This document shows positions 18,079-26,749 of a stretch of DNA of 64,000 nucleotides, one piece after another. The stretch lies in the NCBI GenBank assembly GCA_963798505.1, contig CAWCTX010000005.1, forward strand, positions 372,001 to 436,000, in the 5' to 3' direction. This DNA is from CAVWSM01 sp963798505. Its GTDB lineage: Bacteria > Actinomycetota > Actinomycetes > Jiangellales > Jiangellaceae. The notes under the pieces were generated by a model, which was given only the letters and a program-made list of their open reading frames with translations, made no database searches and had not been told where the DNA came from. Position 1 is the first letter of the stretch; the number at the start of each line of letters is the position of its first letter. The position numbers and the translations under genes were made by a program.

Positions 18079-18113
18079 CAACGACCCCCGGCTGAGAGGG
18101 CCGGGGGTCGTTG
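18079..18113. terminator. Strong hairpin terminator, CAACGACCCCCGGC stem
   Basis: This is a perfect 14-bp stem with a 7-base loop. The inner 12 bases recur as the stem of the hairpin at 19660-19692, so the element carries two copies of one terminator design common in actinobacteriophages. Confidence 0.75.
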
Positions 18114-18139
18114 TCGCTTCTGGGTTAGCTGCCGCTGAT

Positions 18140-18452
18140 AGGAACCCGGCGAGCCTCTGACCCTCGTGCAGCACCTCGACCGGGCGCGCCGGGTCTACGA
18201 GCTGCCGGCGCTGCCGCGATCGACCGGCTCGCTTACTTCATCCACGCCGTTCGACACAACCCGAGCAACAAACAAGCGAGAGCCGACGTTTTCTTGACCG
18301 AGGGCCAACGGAAACCCCCCGCGCCGGTCAACGTTGAGGAGTATCCGGCCATGCCCGAGCTGCCACCGGATCCGCCGCCGGTGTGGCAGCTGGTGCTCAT
18401 CCTGATCGTGCTCGCGTTGGTCGTCGGGTTCGTCTGGCGGCTGGTCTGGTGA
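18140..18452 (+). pseudogene. Remnant of a small membrane-anchored phage protein
   Basis: One frame reads EPGEPLTLVQHLDRARRVYE from about 18142. After a frame change near 18200 another reads AAIDRLAYFIHAVRHNPSN, then VNVEEYPAMPELPPDPPPVW. It ends with one hydrophobic helix, QLVLILIVLALVVGFVWRLVW, and a stop at 18450-18452. The pieces look like a single protein of about 100 residues with a C-terminal membrane anchor. An in-frame ATG at 18351 could still give a 33-residue peptide. Identity unknown. Confidence 0.4.
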
Positions 18453-18676
18453 ACCGCGAGCCGCGGTGGGTCACCCCGCTGCCGCACCGGCTGGAAGCTC
18501 ACTCGGAGGCGTCCTGGTGGATGCCGACCGATGACGTCAAACGTGAGTGCACCACCCGCGGGATCGACTACACCGACCTTGTTGGTTCCGTTTCGCTGGG
18601 CACTGGACATCGGGCGACGGCTCGGCGCAAGGGGCATTGGTCTGTCTCCCTAGCGCACCTGGTGGAATCGCCGTAA
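18449..18676 (+). CDS. Small phage-type hypothetical protein
   Basis: This 75-codon frame begins at a GTG overlapping the previous stop (GTGA), which suggests translational coupling. It reads VNREPRWVTPLPHRLEAHSE, then ASWWMPTDDVKRECTTRGID. The composition is plausible for a soluble protein, with no recognisable domain. Confidence 0.4.
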   Translation: MNREPRWVTPLPHRLEAHSEASWWMPTDDVKRECTTRGIDYTDLVGSVSLGTGHRATARRKGHWSVSLAHLVESP

Positions 18677-18716
18677 ACCTCGGTCGGTGCGCCGCGTGGG
18701 GCGTTAGCGTGTCGCC

Positions 18717-19472
18717 ATGGACTTTCACGAGATCGCCCGAATGGGGGCGGAGCCGACCCCCGCGACGATCGTGCCGTTCCTTGTGGAAGTCCTCGAGCGC
18801 CAGGGGGGAGCAGCTTCTCGAAGCGATCTGGTCCGCGCAGTGGAGAAGCGTTGGGCGGAGGCCAGCGGATCGCCCATGCCATCGACCAGCGCAACCTTCA
18901 AGGTCAAGAAGGCGCTGAGAAACATGCAGGACCAGCGCATCGTCGTAAACCCGGTGACCGGCTATTACCGGCTGGCAGACGCGGACGCTGCCGCCATGCC
19001 TGCGGTCAACGTCGAGGATGCGGATGTGCTGACGGAACGAGTTGAGGCGGAGGAGGTCGAGGCGGAGGACTCGGCGATCCCCGAGGTCCAACTGGGAGAA
19101 GGTCCTCAGTATGTGTACGCGTACTACCTGCCGACCTATCGGCGGATCGCAGAGAAGGATGGCCTAGATCGCTGGCCGGTGAAGATCGGGATGACCACGA
19201 CTAGCGTTGCGGTTCGCATGGCGGCTCATCGAACGGCACTTCCGGAAGCGCCGCGCCTCGGGCTCATTGTGCGAACTGATAACGCGGCCCTGTTGGAGAA
19301 CGTCATTCATGGGGTTCTGTCGATGCGAGGTGCTCGTTCGGAGGAATCCGGAGGGTCCGAGTGGTTTGTCACCAACCTCGACGAGGTAGTGGCGATCTAC
19401 CAGTTCGCTGTGGGGCCGGACCAGGGCGTGGCCAAAGGCCACGACTTGGCCGACGTGCTCGACGAGTCGTGA
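18717..19472 (+). CDS. GIY-YIG nuclease-domain protein with N-terminal winged helix
   Basis: This is a 251-residue protein. Residues about 10-85 look like a winged-helix DNA-binding domain (TIVPFLVEVLERQGGAASRS, FKVKKALRNMQDQRIVVNPV). An acidic linker (VEAEEVEAEDSA) follows. Residues about 125-235 match the GIY-YIG/T5orf172 fold: QYVYAYYLPTYRR for the GIY strand, WPVKIGMTTTSVAVRM for YIG, the Arg in VRMAAHR, and the Glu in ALLENVIHGVL. Such proteins occur in phages as nucleases or nuclease-like regulators. It is unbroken, unlike the integrase, and lies next to attR. Whether it cuts DNA is unproven. Confidence 0.7.
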   Translation: MDFHEIARMGAEPTPATIVPFLVEVLERQGGAASRSDLVRAVEKRWAEASGSPMPSTSATFKVKKALRNMQDQRIVVNPVTGYYRLADADAAAMPAVNVEDADVLTERVEAEEVEAEDSAIPEVQLGEGPQYVYAYYLPTYRRIAEKDGLDRWPVKIGMTTTSVAVRMAAHRTALPEAPRLGLIVRTDNAALLENVIHGVLSMRGARSEESGGSEWFVTNLDEVVAIYQFAVGPDQGVAKGHDLADVLDES

Positions 19473-19659
19473 CTGAGTAAGACACGCTCGGGACCCTCCG
19501 GCTGATCGCCGGCGGGTGCCCGGCCGCAGCGCGTTCAGCTGCACCGGGGGGAGCACGCCAAACGCTGAGGTGGGGGTACACCCCTCGCAGCCGAGCACCC
19601 TCAGTCACGACCATACTGCGCCGCGTGATTACTTCCACGTCCATTGAGCGCGCAAGCAA

Positions 19660-19692
19660 ACGACCCCCGGCATCCCTCGAGCCGGGGGTCGT
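19660..19692. terminator. Hairpin terminator, ACGACCCCCGGC stem
   Basis: ACGACCCCCGGC pairs perfectly with GCCGGGGGTCGT around a 9-base loop. It lies just past the stop of the 38-residue minus-strand ORF at 19711-19827 and is a second copy of the stem at 18079-18113. Confidence 0.7.
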
Positions 19693-19710
19693 CTGGTTGG
19701 GTGGGTGGGG

Positions 19711-19827
19711 TCAGCTGGTGCCGAAGTGTCGGCCCATCCGCTGCTCCCACTGCTCGAGCAGCCGCGTGTGCAGGTGGCGGATCGCGTCGACGTCGACCGT
19801 CGGCGGATCATCCGTTCGGCCAGGCAT
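19711..19827 (-). CDS. 38-residue phage-type ORF
   Basis: From ATG at 19827 this reads MPGRTDDPPTVDVDAIRHLH, then TRLLEQWEQRMGRHFGTS and a stop. The amphipathic helical end and the terminator directly downstream argue that it is a real short gene or the 3' piece of a larger one. Function unknown. Confidence 0.4.
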   Translation of the reverse strand: MPGRTDDPPTVDVDAIRHLHTRLLEQWEQRMGRHFGTS

Positions 19828-19938
19828 CGCCTCCAATCGGTCCTCTCATCTCGGCTCCCTTACAGCCGAGGATTCGGATACAGAAGGATCGGAATCCCAG
19901 GCATAACCGCAGGTCAGCACAGGGGTGAGCGGGATATC

Positions 19939-19984
19939 ACTCATAATCCCTGGGTCGTGGGTTCGAGTCCCACCCGCCCCACCA
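19939..19984 (+). repeat. attR: partial tRNA copy, 46 bp
   Basis: This is an exact copy of tRNA bases 13663-13708, from the anticodon loop through CCA. The 5' half of a tRNA is absent, so it is an attachment-site scar and not a gene. Confidence 0.9.
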
Positions 19985-20117
19985 GTCACATGTGTTGCTC
20001 CGCCTGAGGACTGACACACTCTCCCACCGCGCGCGTCGGCAAGTGACTTGCACTCGCCGCAACGGCTGGGGGTCACGACTGCTGCCCCGATCATGAATCC
20101 GCGGAATCAATCACCAG

Positions 20118-20816
20118 CTAGGAAAGCGGCTCGACCCGGATGGCGCGGAAGTCCACGGTCGAGTCAGCGTCGTGGTTCTGCAGGCCGATGTAACCCTCCA
20201 GGCCGCGACGCGAATCCGTACTGACGAACTCGTTGACCAACTTGTCGTTCAGCCAGACCGCGTATTCATGGCCGGTCACCCGGATGCGGTAGGAGTTCCA
20301 CTCGCCGGGCGGATGCGAGGCAGTCGAGGTTGGCGCGCGGAAACCATAGATTGCGCCGGTCGTTTGGGGGTCGCGATTGGGATCGTCGTTGATCTGGACC
20401 TCGTACCCATTCTCGATCGCAACGCGTGGATCGTCCTGCGGATCGGGAAACCGGAGGAAGACCCCGGAGTTGTCCGTCCGGTCGGATGTCCGCCAGTCGA
20501 GCCGGAGTTCAAAGTCGCCGAAGATCTGCCTGGAGAACCACAGCAGGCCCAGGCCGCCGTGCGTACGCAACACACCATCGCGCAACTCGAAGTGGCCGGG
20601 TCCGGCATGTGACCAGCCGCTCATTGAGCTGCCGTCGAAGAGCACGACTTCAGCCGAGTCCCGATTGGCCGCCTCGTCGTCCCCAGCGCCATCGGAGCAG
20701 CCCGGCAGCGAAAGCACCAGGACGGTCAACAGGGCCGTGTGCCACCGAATTGGCGTGCGCCATTCACTGCCACGCTCGTAATGCTCGCAGCAGCCGTGGC
20801 CTGTTGGAAAGACCAT
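20118..20816 (-). CDS. DUF1080 (3-keto-disaccharide hydrolase-like) lipoprotein
   Basis: This protein of up to 232 residues has a lipoprotein signal (TALLTVLVLSLPGC with the lipobox Cys), so it is anchored outside the membrane. The DUF1080 domain is a concanavalin-like beta sandwich: VVLFDGSSMSGWSHAG, FGDFELRLDWRTSDRTDNSG, VFLRFPDPQDDPRVAIENGY, EVQINDD, TGAIYGFRAP, WNSYRIRVTGHEYAVWLNDK and GYIGLQNHDADSTVDFRAIR. Members of this family hydrolyse 3-keto-glycosides made by sugar 3-dehydrogenases. It ends a minus-strand set with a PQQ-type dehydrogenase and an exported epimerase-like TIM barrel. The true start may lie downstream of 20816, nearer the signal peptide. Confidence 0.85.
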   Translation of the reverse strand: MVFPTGHGCCEHYERGSEWRTPIRWHTALLTVLVLSLPGCSDGAGDDEAANRDSAEVVLFDGSSMSGWSHAGPGHFELRDGVLRTHGGLGLLWFSRQIFGDFELRLDWRTSDRTDNSGVFLRFPDPQDDPRVAIENGYEVQINDDPNRDPQTTGAIYGFRAPTSTASHPPGEWNSYRIRVTGHEYAVWLNDKLVNEFVSTDSRRGLEGYIGLQNHDADSTVDFRAIRVEPLS

Positions 20817-20872
20817 CTCCGAGCACGGGAGGGGGCGCCGTCTGGAGACAGCGCCCCCTCATCGGTGTCCTG

Positions 20873-22972
20873 CTACGGGTTGGGGACGAGGACGACCTCA
20901 TCACTGCCCGTCAGCGCCGGAACGCCCGGCGCGCCGAGGTCGGTGTACTGCGCCACGAACACGGCGCTCAGGTTGCCGGAACCTTCGTGGCCAGGATCCA
21001 GGAAGGTCACTACGGAGCCGGTGCACCCAGCAGAGGTCGACAGCGGGTGCCCGTGCTGATCGTGACCCAGGATGTAGGTCACGCTGACCCGCGAGCAGTC
21101 GACCGGGCCGTCCTCGGGGTCGGTCACGCTGACTTGGTAGGTCACCGTGTCGCCGAACGCGAAGGGCTGCCCCGGAGCCGGCGAAGTGGTGAGCTCGACC
21201 ACCGGCGCGGTGTTCCCGACGATGATCTGCACCGACGCGGACGCCGAGCGGCCGGAGGGATCAGTCACCTTGAGCGTCGCGTCGAACACGCCGTTGTCCT
21301 GGTAGGTGAACGTCGGGTTCGGCTGCTTGGAGTCGACCTTGCCGTCCGCGTCGAAGTCCCAGGCATAGTTGAGGGTGTCCCCATCGGGGTCACTCGTCCC
21401 CGCGCTCGAGAACGCGACCGTCAGCGGAGCCGCGCCGTTGGTCGGCGTGGCGGCGACCTGCGGGATCGGGGTTCGACCGCCGCGTACGAAGTTGATGCGC
21501 GCTAGCTGCGCCTCCTCGGTCTCGAAGAAGAACCCATCCCCATACTCCAGGACGTAGAGCGCGCCGTCCGGGCCGAACTCGATGGACATGGGGTTGTCGA
21601 AGACGAACGACGGCAGGACCGGGATGATCTCCGCCAGGTTCCCGGCCTGGTCGAGCCGGAACTCCTTCACGTAGTCGCGGGTCCACTCGAAGAAGAGCGG
21701 CACGCCGTCGTAGTACTCCGGCCACTTGTACGGCGACTTGTTCTTGCGCGTCGAAGTCGTATGCGGGGCCGCCCATCGGGCCGACGCCGCCCGTGCCGAG
21801 CTCCGGGAACTCCGGCGACAGGCTGAGCTGGGGTACCAGACCATGGGCTGCGTCACCGGCGGCAGCTCACGCAGGCCGGTGTTGTTCGGCGACTCGTTCA
21901 CCGGGTTGGCGCAGTCGAAGGTCGCGCCGGACAGCCCGGTGGCGAAGTCGTAGTCGACGTAGGGCAGTTCGGCGGTCGCGCAGTACGGCCAGCCGTAGTT
22001 GGCCGGTTCGCGGATCACCGTCCACTTGCCGTGGCCGGCCGGGCCACGCAGCGGGTTCGGCGCGGGGTTGTCCGGCGAGTAGTCGGCAAGGTAGATGTCG
22101 CCGTTCTCCCGGTTGACTGCGAACCGGAACGGGTTGCGGAGGCCCATCGCGTAGATCTCGGGCTTGGTGTTCGGCGTCCCGGGCTCGAAGAGGTTGCCCG
22201 TCGGGACCGTGTAGCCGCCGTTCTTCCCGACGCGGATCCGCAGGAGCTTGCCGCGCAGGTCGTTGGTGTTGGCGGAGGTGCGCTGCGCGTCGAAGGCCGG
22301 GTTGCGGTCCGGCCGCTCGTCGATCGGCGTGTAACCGTCGGACTGGAACGGGTTCGTATCGTCGCCGGTCGACAGGTACAGGTTGCCCTGCGCGTCGAAG
22401 TCGATCTGGCCGCCCATATGGCAGCAGATGCCGCGGTCGGCCGGCACCTCGATGATCTGCTGCTCGGACCCCAGGTCCAGCGTGTCGCCCTTGAGCTTGA
22501 ATCGCGAAAGGCCGGCTGACTGCCGTGGAAGGGTGCAAAGTCTGCCGGGGTGCCGAACTCGGGCGCGTTGCCCTCGTTGACGCCCGGGGTCGACGGGTCG
22601 TCCACCGGCGTGTCCAGCGGCGGCTGGTAGTACAGGTAGACCCACTTGTTGCTCTTGAAGTTCGCGTCGATCGCGATGCTCTGCAGGCCCTCCTCGTCGT
22701 GCTGGTAGACGTCGAGCGTGGCCGCGAGCGTGTTCAGCCCCGTCTTCGGGTCGTGCATCCGCACTTCGCCATTGCGCGTGGTGTGCAACACGCGCAGGTC
22801 GGGCAGGACGGCGAGGTCCATCGGCTCGCCCGGACTGTCCTCGAGTGATGACCTTCTGGAAGCTCGAGTCGGGCGGCGGCTGGGCGACCTGCGCGGCGGC
22901 CGGCGATGCGGACAATCCGCCAAGCGCCACGACCAGGCAGGCCGGGATGACCGAGATAGCTGCCTTTCGCAT
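20873..22972 (-). pseudogene. Exported PQQ-type sugar dehydrogenase with PKD domain, frame-broken
   Basis: From ATG 22972 a Sec signal peptide (MRKAAISVIPACLVVALGGL, cleavage after SPAAA) leads into a six-bladed beta-propeller of the GDH/sorbosone dehydrogenase family: EPMDLAVLPDLRVLHTTRNG, ICCHMGGQIDFDAQGNLYLS, GLRNPFRFAVNRENGDIYL and MSIEFGPDGALYVLEYGDG. A PKD domain (DPDGDTLNYAWDFDADGKVD) and a further beta-sandwich close the protein. The product of about 690 residues needs four frame changes, near 22845, 22515, 21835 and 21750. Residue-level conservation is good between breaks. Its likely job is extracytoplasmic oxidation of a sugar or glycoside together with its neighbours. Confidence 0.82.
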
Positions 22973-23034
22973 GGTGACGTCCTCCTCCATCGGTTGAGCG
23001 CAGAGGACCCGCCGGGTCTCCGGCGGGGGACGGA

Positions 23035-24011
23035 CTAGAAGCGGATCGCCGCGAGGAAGTCGTAGCCGACTTCGGCCGTGGACAGGGCGTCGGCGGGCGA
23101 CCGCGGTGGGCTGCCGGCGTCGTCGCGCTCGACGATGTACTCGACCACGCCCGCTGTCTTCGAGTGCTGGAAGATCCTCGCGAAGTCGAGGAGGCCTTGA
23201 CCGGGGTCGGCGAAACTGCCGGCCTGGTTCATGTCCTTGACGTGGTACTGCAGGACCCGGCGCCTGTTCTGCTTGAAGAGGTCCACCGGGTCGCGCGCGC
23301 CCCGAGTGGCCCAGAACAGGTCCATCTCCAGGTGCACGAGGTCGGGATCGGTCTCGTCGGTCAGGACGTCGTAGGCGGTCCGCGACGGGTCGTCGGTCAG
23401 CCGGAAGAACTCCCAGTTGTGGTTGTGATAGCCGAGCTTGAGCCCGGCGTCTTCGGCCATGCGACCTGCCAGGTTCATGTCGCGCGCGAACGCCTGCCAC
23501 GGCGCGTTGGTGCGAGTCACCTCACCGGTGCCGAAGTTGATGCCGAAGAACGGGTGCACGATGTAGCGTCGACCCCAGGAGGTTGGCGTCGGCCAGCGAG
23601 GCGCTCCAGGCGGCAGGGTCGAACGGCTGCGGGATGAGGACGTGGCCGGAGGTCGACACGATGTCGTTGGCGTCCAGCACCGCCTTGAACTCCGCAGCGG
23701 TCCGGCCGACAAAGCCCGCGTGCTCGACCCGCGTGTAGCCGATCGCATGGAGCGCGGCGATCGTGCCCTCGAAGTCGATGGCCAGCTGGTCTCGCAGGGT
23801 GAACAGCTGGATGCTGATCTGGTCAGGCTGGAACCCTGCCTTTGTCTTGCCCACGCGCGCCCTCATCCGCGTACGCCGGCGTTGCAACCGCCGCAGGGCC
23901 GCCCACGGCGGCGACGGCGGCAGTGGCGGCTACCCCGCGCAGGAAGCCGCGGCGGTCGACCCTCGGGATCTTGCCTTCAAGGGTGCTGGGGTCAAATTCA
24001 CCGGTGCACAT
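23035..24011 (-). pseudogene. Tat-exported sugar isomerase/epimerase (TIM barrel), frame-broken
   Basis: The N-terminus carries a twin-arginine signal, DRRGFLRGVAATAAVAAVGG, with cleavage after TPAYA. After a frame change near 23850 it reads PDQISIQLFTLRDQLAIDFE, then GYTRVEHAGFVGRTAAEFKA and ASLADANLLG. After a second change near 23570 it continues to the end with YIVHPFFGINFGTGEVTRTN, LGYHNHNWEFF, LVHLEMDLFWATRGA and QYHVKDMNQAG, which hold the metal-binding Glu/His/Asp set of AP-endonuclease-like isomerases. The reconstructed protein has about 320 residues. Exported members of this family act on sugars outside the membrane, and it heads the DUF1080/PQQ-dehydrogenase group. Confidence 0.82.
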
Positions 24012-24460
24012 CCTCGATCACCTCGCCTTTGGCTGCAGGTGTCGGTCGGGTTCGGCCCCTCGGAAGCAAAACGAGGCGGCGGACCCGCCGCTGGTGCGGG
24101 GAGCCTATTGGTGATGGTGGGCGAAAGCCAGAGAAAGACCAAATTGTGGTTTTGCTATTTCCCAGCGAAATGTTTTGCTATTTTCCAGCGGAATTCCGCG
24201 TCACAGGTCTCACATCGATGGCCCGAGTGTGCGGCGAGCCCTGCATCGTCCACATCGACTCCGCGTGCTAGACGTGCGCAAAACCCGCCGAGGTCGCCTT
24301 CTCACGCACGTTGAGCACGCGAAGTCAGTCGGATTCGGAGCGGAGTCGCCACCCCGGACGCCAGGCGTCCGGCGGTCGACGCGCCAAGCCTTCGAACAGC
24401 CCTTGACTCGAGGCGGTTCAGGACTATAGTACTAGGAACCTAGATGAATGAGGGTTGAGG
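24012..24460. other. Divergent intergenic region
   Basis: This 449-bp stretch separates the exported sugar cluster (minus) from the GntR-ABC operon (plus). It contains the GntR promoter and operator at 24403-24443 and a locally AT-richer patch around 24130-24190 (TTGTGGTTTTGCTATTTCC) that may hold the promoter of the minus-strand cluster. No gene is seen. Confidence 0.4.
24403..24443 (+). promoter_or_regulatory. Promoter and operator of the GntR-ABC operon
   Basis: The -35 TTGACT (24403-24408), a 16-base spacer and the -10 TATAGT (24425-24430) make an unusually good sigma-A promoter. An inverted repeat CTAGG-AA-CCTAG (24432-24443) sits at the expected start point, ideally placed for autorepression by the YtrA-type regulator. 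Confidence 0.65.
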
Positions 24461-24850
24461 GTGATCGAGTTCCACCTGGACGGCCGGTCAGGTGTCGCCC
24501 CCTACATGCAGCTCATCCAGCAGGTCCGCCAAGCCATGCGGCTGGGTCTGCTGAAAGAGGGTGACCAGCTGCCTACCGTGAAGGACGTGGTCGCCAAGGT
24601 GGCGATCAACCCCAACACGGTGCTCAAGGCCTATAGAGAGCTCGAGTACGACGGTCTGGTCAGCGCGCGTCCCGGGGTGGGCACCTTCGTCACCCGGACG
24701 CTGACCGACAAGTCGCTGGCCGCGCACGGTCCACTCCGCGAAGAGCTCCGCGCCTGGCTCGACCGGGCCCGATCGGCAGGGATGGACACCGAAAGCATCG
24801 AGGCCCTGTTCGTCACCACATTCCGCACCCCGACAGAGGAGACCGCATGA
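24461..24850 (+). CDS. GntR-family regulator, YtrA subfamily
   Basis: This is a 129-residue repressor starting at GTG 24461 after AGGG. The winged helix reads YMQLIQQVRQAMRLGLLKEG, DQLPTVKDVVAKVAINPNTV, then KAYRELEYDGLVSARPGVGT. The short C-terminal helix pair is typical of the YtrA group, which lack a large ligand domain and control adjacent ABC exporters. The stop overlaps the ABC ATPase start (ATGA). The CTAGG/CCTAG palindrome in the promoter is its likely binding site. Confidence 0.92.
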   Translation: MIEFHLDGRSGVAPYMQLIQQVRQAMRLGLLKEGDQLPTVKDVVAKVAINPNTVLKAYRELEYDGLVSARPGVGTFVTRTLTDKSLAAHGPLREELRAWLDRARSAGMDTESIEALFVTTFRTPTEETA

Positions 24851-25735
24851 ACAGCCCCGTGCTGCAGGCCGTGGGCCTGTCCAAGCGGTACGGGCGACGC
24901 ACCGCGTTGTCCGACTGCAACCTTGCTATCCCGCCCGGCAAAGTCGTGGGCATCGTCGGCCCCAACGGTGCCGGCAAGACGACCTTGCTGCATATCGCAG
25001 TTGGCCTGCTGCAACCGACGGCGGGCAGCATCGAGGTGCTCGGCGGGCAACCGGCATCCGGTCCAGCCCAGCTGGCCAAGGTGGGGTTCGTCGCCCAGGA
25101 CACCCCTACCTACGCGGGACTGTCCGTCGCCGACCACCTCCGCTTCGGTGCCCACACCAATCCCGGCTGGGATCAGCAGGTCGCTGAGGACAGGATCGCC
25201 AAGGTCGGTCTCGACCCCTCCCAGAAGGCGGGGAAGCTCTCCGGCGGACAACGCGCCCAGCTTGGCTCTGACCCTCGCCATCGCGAAGCGACCGGAGCTG
25301 CTCATCCTCGACGAGCCTGTCGCCAGCCTCGACCCACTCGCGCGGCGTGAGTTCCTGCAGGGCCTGATGGCCTACATCGCCGAGCACGGCGGGAGCGTGA
25401 TCCTGTCGTCGCACCTGGTCTCGGATCTCGAGCGCGTCTGCGACTACCTGATCGTGCTCGTCGCCTCCCGCGTGCGCATCGCCGGCGAGCTGGACGAGCT
25501 CTTGGCCACCCACTTCCGTCTCACCGGTGCCCGTCGTGACCCCGCCGACATGCCGCCAGGCGTCGAGGTGATCGAAGGCAGCCACACCGATCGGCAGTCG
25601 ACCCTGATCGTGCGCAGCACCGCCCCGATCGACGACCCGTCGTTCACCGTCGAACAGATCACCCTCGAAGACCTGGTCCTGGCCTACATGTCACAGGTCT
25701 CCAACCCTGCGCCCGTATTGGAGACGTCGCGATGA
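24847..25735 (+). CDS. ABC transporter ATP-binding protein, one frameshift
   Basis: This is the ATPase of an exporter of about 295 residues. The Walker A is GIVGPNGAGKTTLL, the Q-loop VGFVAQDTP, the signature KLSGGQRAQL, the Walker B LLILDEPVASLDP and the switch VILSSHL. The frame changes directly after the signature near 25260, where CAGCTTGGC appears to carry one extra base compared with CAGCTGGC. After it the protein continues LTLAIAKRPELLILDEPVAS to the end. As read, the product is truncated. It is coupled by ATGA overlaps to the regulator before it and the permease after it. Confidence 0.9.
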
Positions 25736-26734
25736 CCTGGATGACCTGGCGCCAGTTCCGTACGCAGACCTGGATCACCGTCGGCCTGCTGGCTGCGGTC
25801 GGCGTCATGCTGCTCATCACCAGGGGCAGCATCAACGATGCGTACGCCAGCGTTGCCGCCTGCCAAGGCGACTGCACCGCCGAGATCGAAACTTTCCTCA
25901 GAGACGTCCGGGACGGCCTCAACGGCCCCGTCTACGACCTGGCCATGACGCTGTTGTACCTTCGCTCCGGTCGTGATCGGCGTCTTCTGGGGCGCCCCAC
26001 TGCTGGCTCGCGAGCTCGAGACCGGCACCCACCGTCTCGCCTGGAACCAGTCGGTCACCCGCACCCGCTGGCTGGCCACCAAGCTGGCCATCGTCGGCGC
26101 AGCGACGGCGGCGACCGTCGGGCTGCTCAGCTGGGCGGTCACGCTCTGGGCCGACCGGATCGACAACGCCAACGGCAGCCTGATCACACAGGACGTCTAC
26201 GACGCCAGAGGCATCGTGCCGATCGGCTACGCCATTCTCGCGTTCACCCTCGGCGTCACCCTCGGCATGCTCATCCGCCGATCCATCCCCGCGATGGCGG
26301 CCACGCTCGCTGTCTACGCGGTCGTGATCTTTTCCATGCAGGGATTCCGCGAGAACCTGGTGGCGGCCGACCACCTCACCAGGCCACTGGACCTCACAGC
26401 AGGCATCGACAGGCTCTTGATCAACGACATCGGCTTCAGCATGGAGGTTGTCGGCAGCGACAACCTGCCCGACGCCTGGGTGCTGACCAACCAGTCCATC
26501 ACCACCACCGGCGAGGTCTTCACCGGACCGGCCGACCAGCAGTTCTGCGGGCCCGCGGCAAACTTCAACGACTGCGAGCAATGGATCGACAGCCTCGGCC
26601 TACGCCAAGACCTCACTTACCACCCCGCCAACCACTTCTGGCCGCTCCAGCTGACCGAGACCGGCATCCTCGTCGGCATCGCCCTGCTGCTGGCCGGGTT
26701 CTGCTTCTGGTGGACTCGCCGTCGCCTCACCTGA
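25732..26734 (+). CDS. ABC transporter permease, one frameshift
   Basis: The membrane partner of the upstream ATPase starts MTWMTWRQFRTQTWITVGLL with an early transmembrane helix (VGLLAAVGVMLLI). A large extracellular loop follows, then VVIGVFWGAPLLARELETGT, the coupling-helix region typical of ABC-2 permeases. Further helices are AAAWSWAVTL-like stretches, IGYAILAFTLGVTLGMLI, MAATLAVYAVVIF and TGILVGIALLLAGFCFWW. A frame change near 25960 (TACCTTCGC) separates the first 77 residues from the rest, again consistent with one extra base. The substrate is unknown; YtrA-linked exporters often respond to cell-wall stress. Confidence 0.85.
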
Positions 26735-26749
26735 ACGGCGCGGGTTGGG

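Larger units (their letters stand above)
17004..18138. other. Gene-poor degenerate phage region
   Basis: Open frames here have poor coding character. The stretch contains hairpins at 17142-17163, 17537-17554 (CCCCGGC-TACA-GCCGGGG) and 18079-18113. A 45-bp segment at 17685-17729 (AGGAACCCGGCGAACC...) is repeated at 18140-18184 with about seven differences; one frame of both reads EPGEPL(A/T)LV(K/Q)H. This suggests a decayed duplicated phage gene. Confidence 0.4.
13632..19984. mobile_element. tRNA-integrated prophage/satellite remnant, about 6.35 kb
   Basis: Exact 46-bp direct repeats flank this segment: the tRNA 3' end at 13663-13708 and a partial tRNA at 19939-19984. The first gene inside attL is a tyrosine integrase facing inward. 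It is followed by a truncated HK97 capsid gene, a secreted-protein gene on the opposite strand, small phage-like ORFs, a GIY-YIG protein and phage-type hairpin terminators. No terminase, portal, protease, tail or replication gene is visible, so it is not a complete phage. Confidence 0.88.

Noticed and set aside
19939..19984. Possible second tRNA gene
   Set aside because: Only the 3' 46 bases are present; the acceptor 5' strand and D-arm are missing, so it is an attachment-site duplication.
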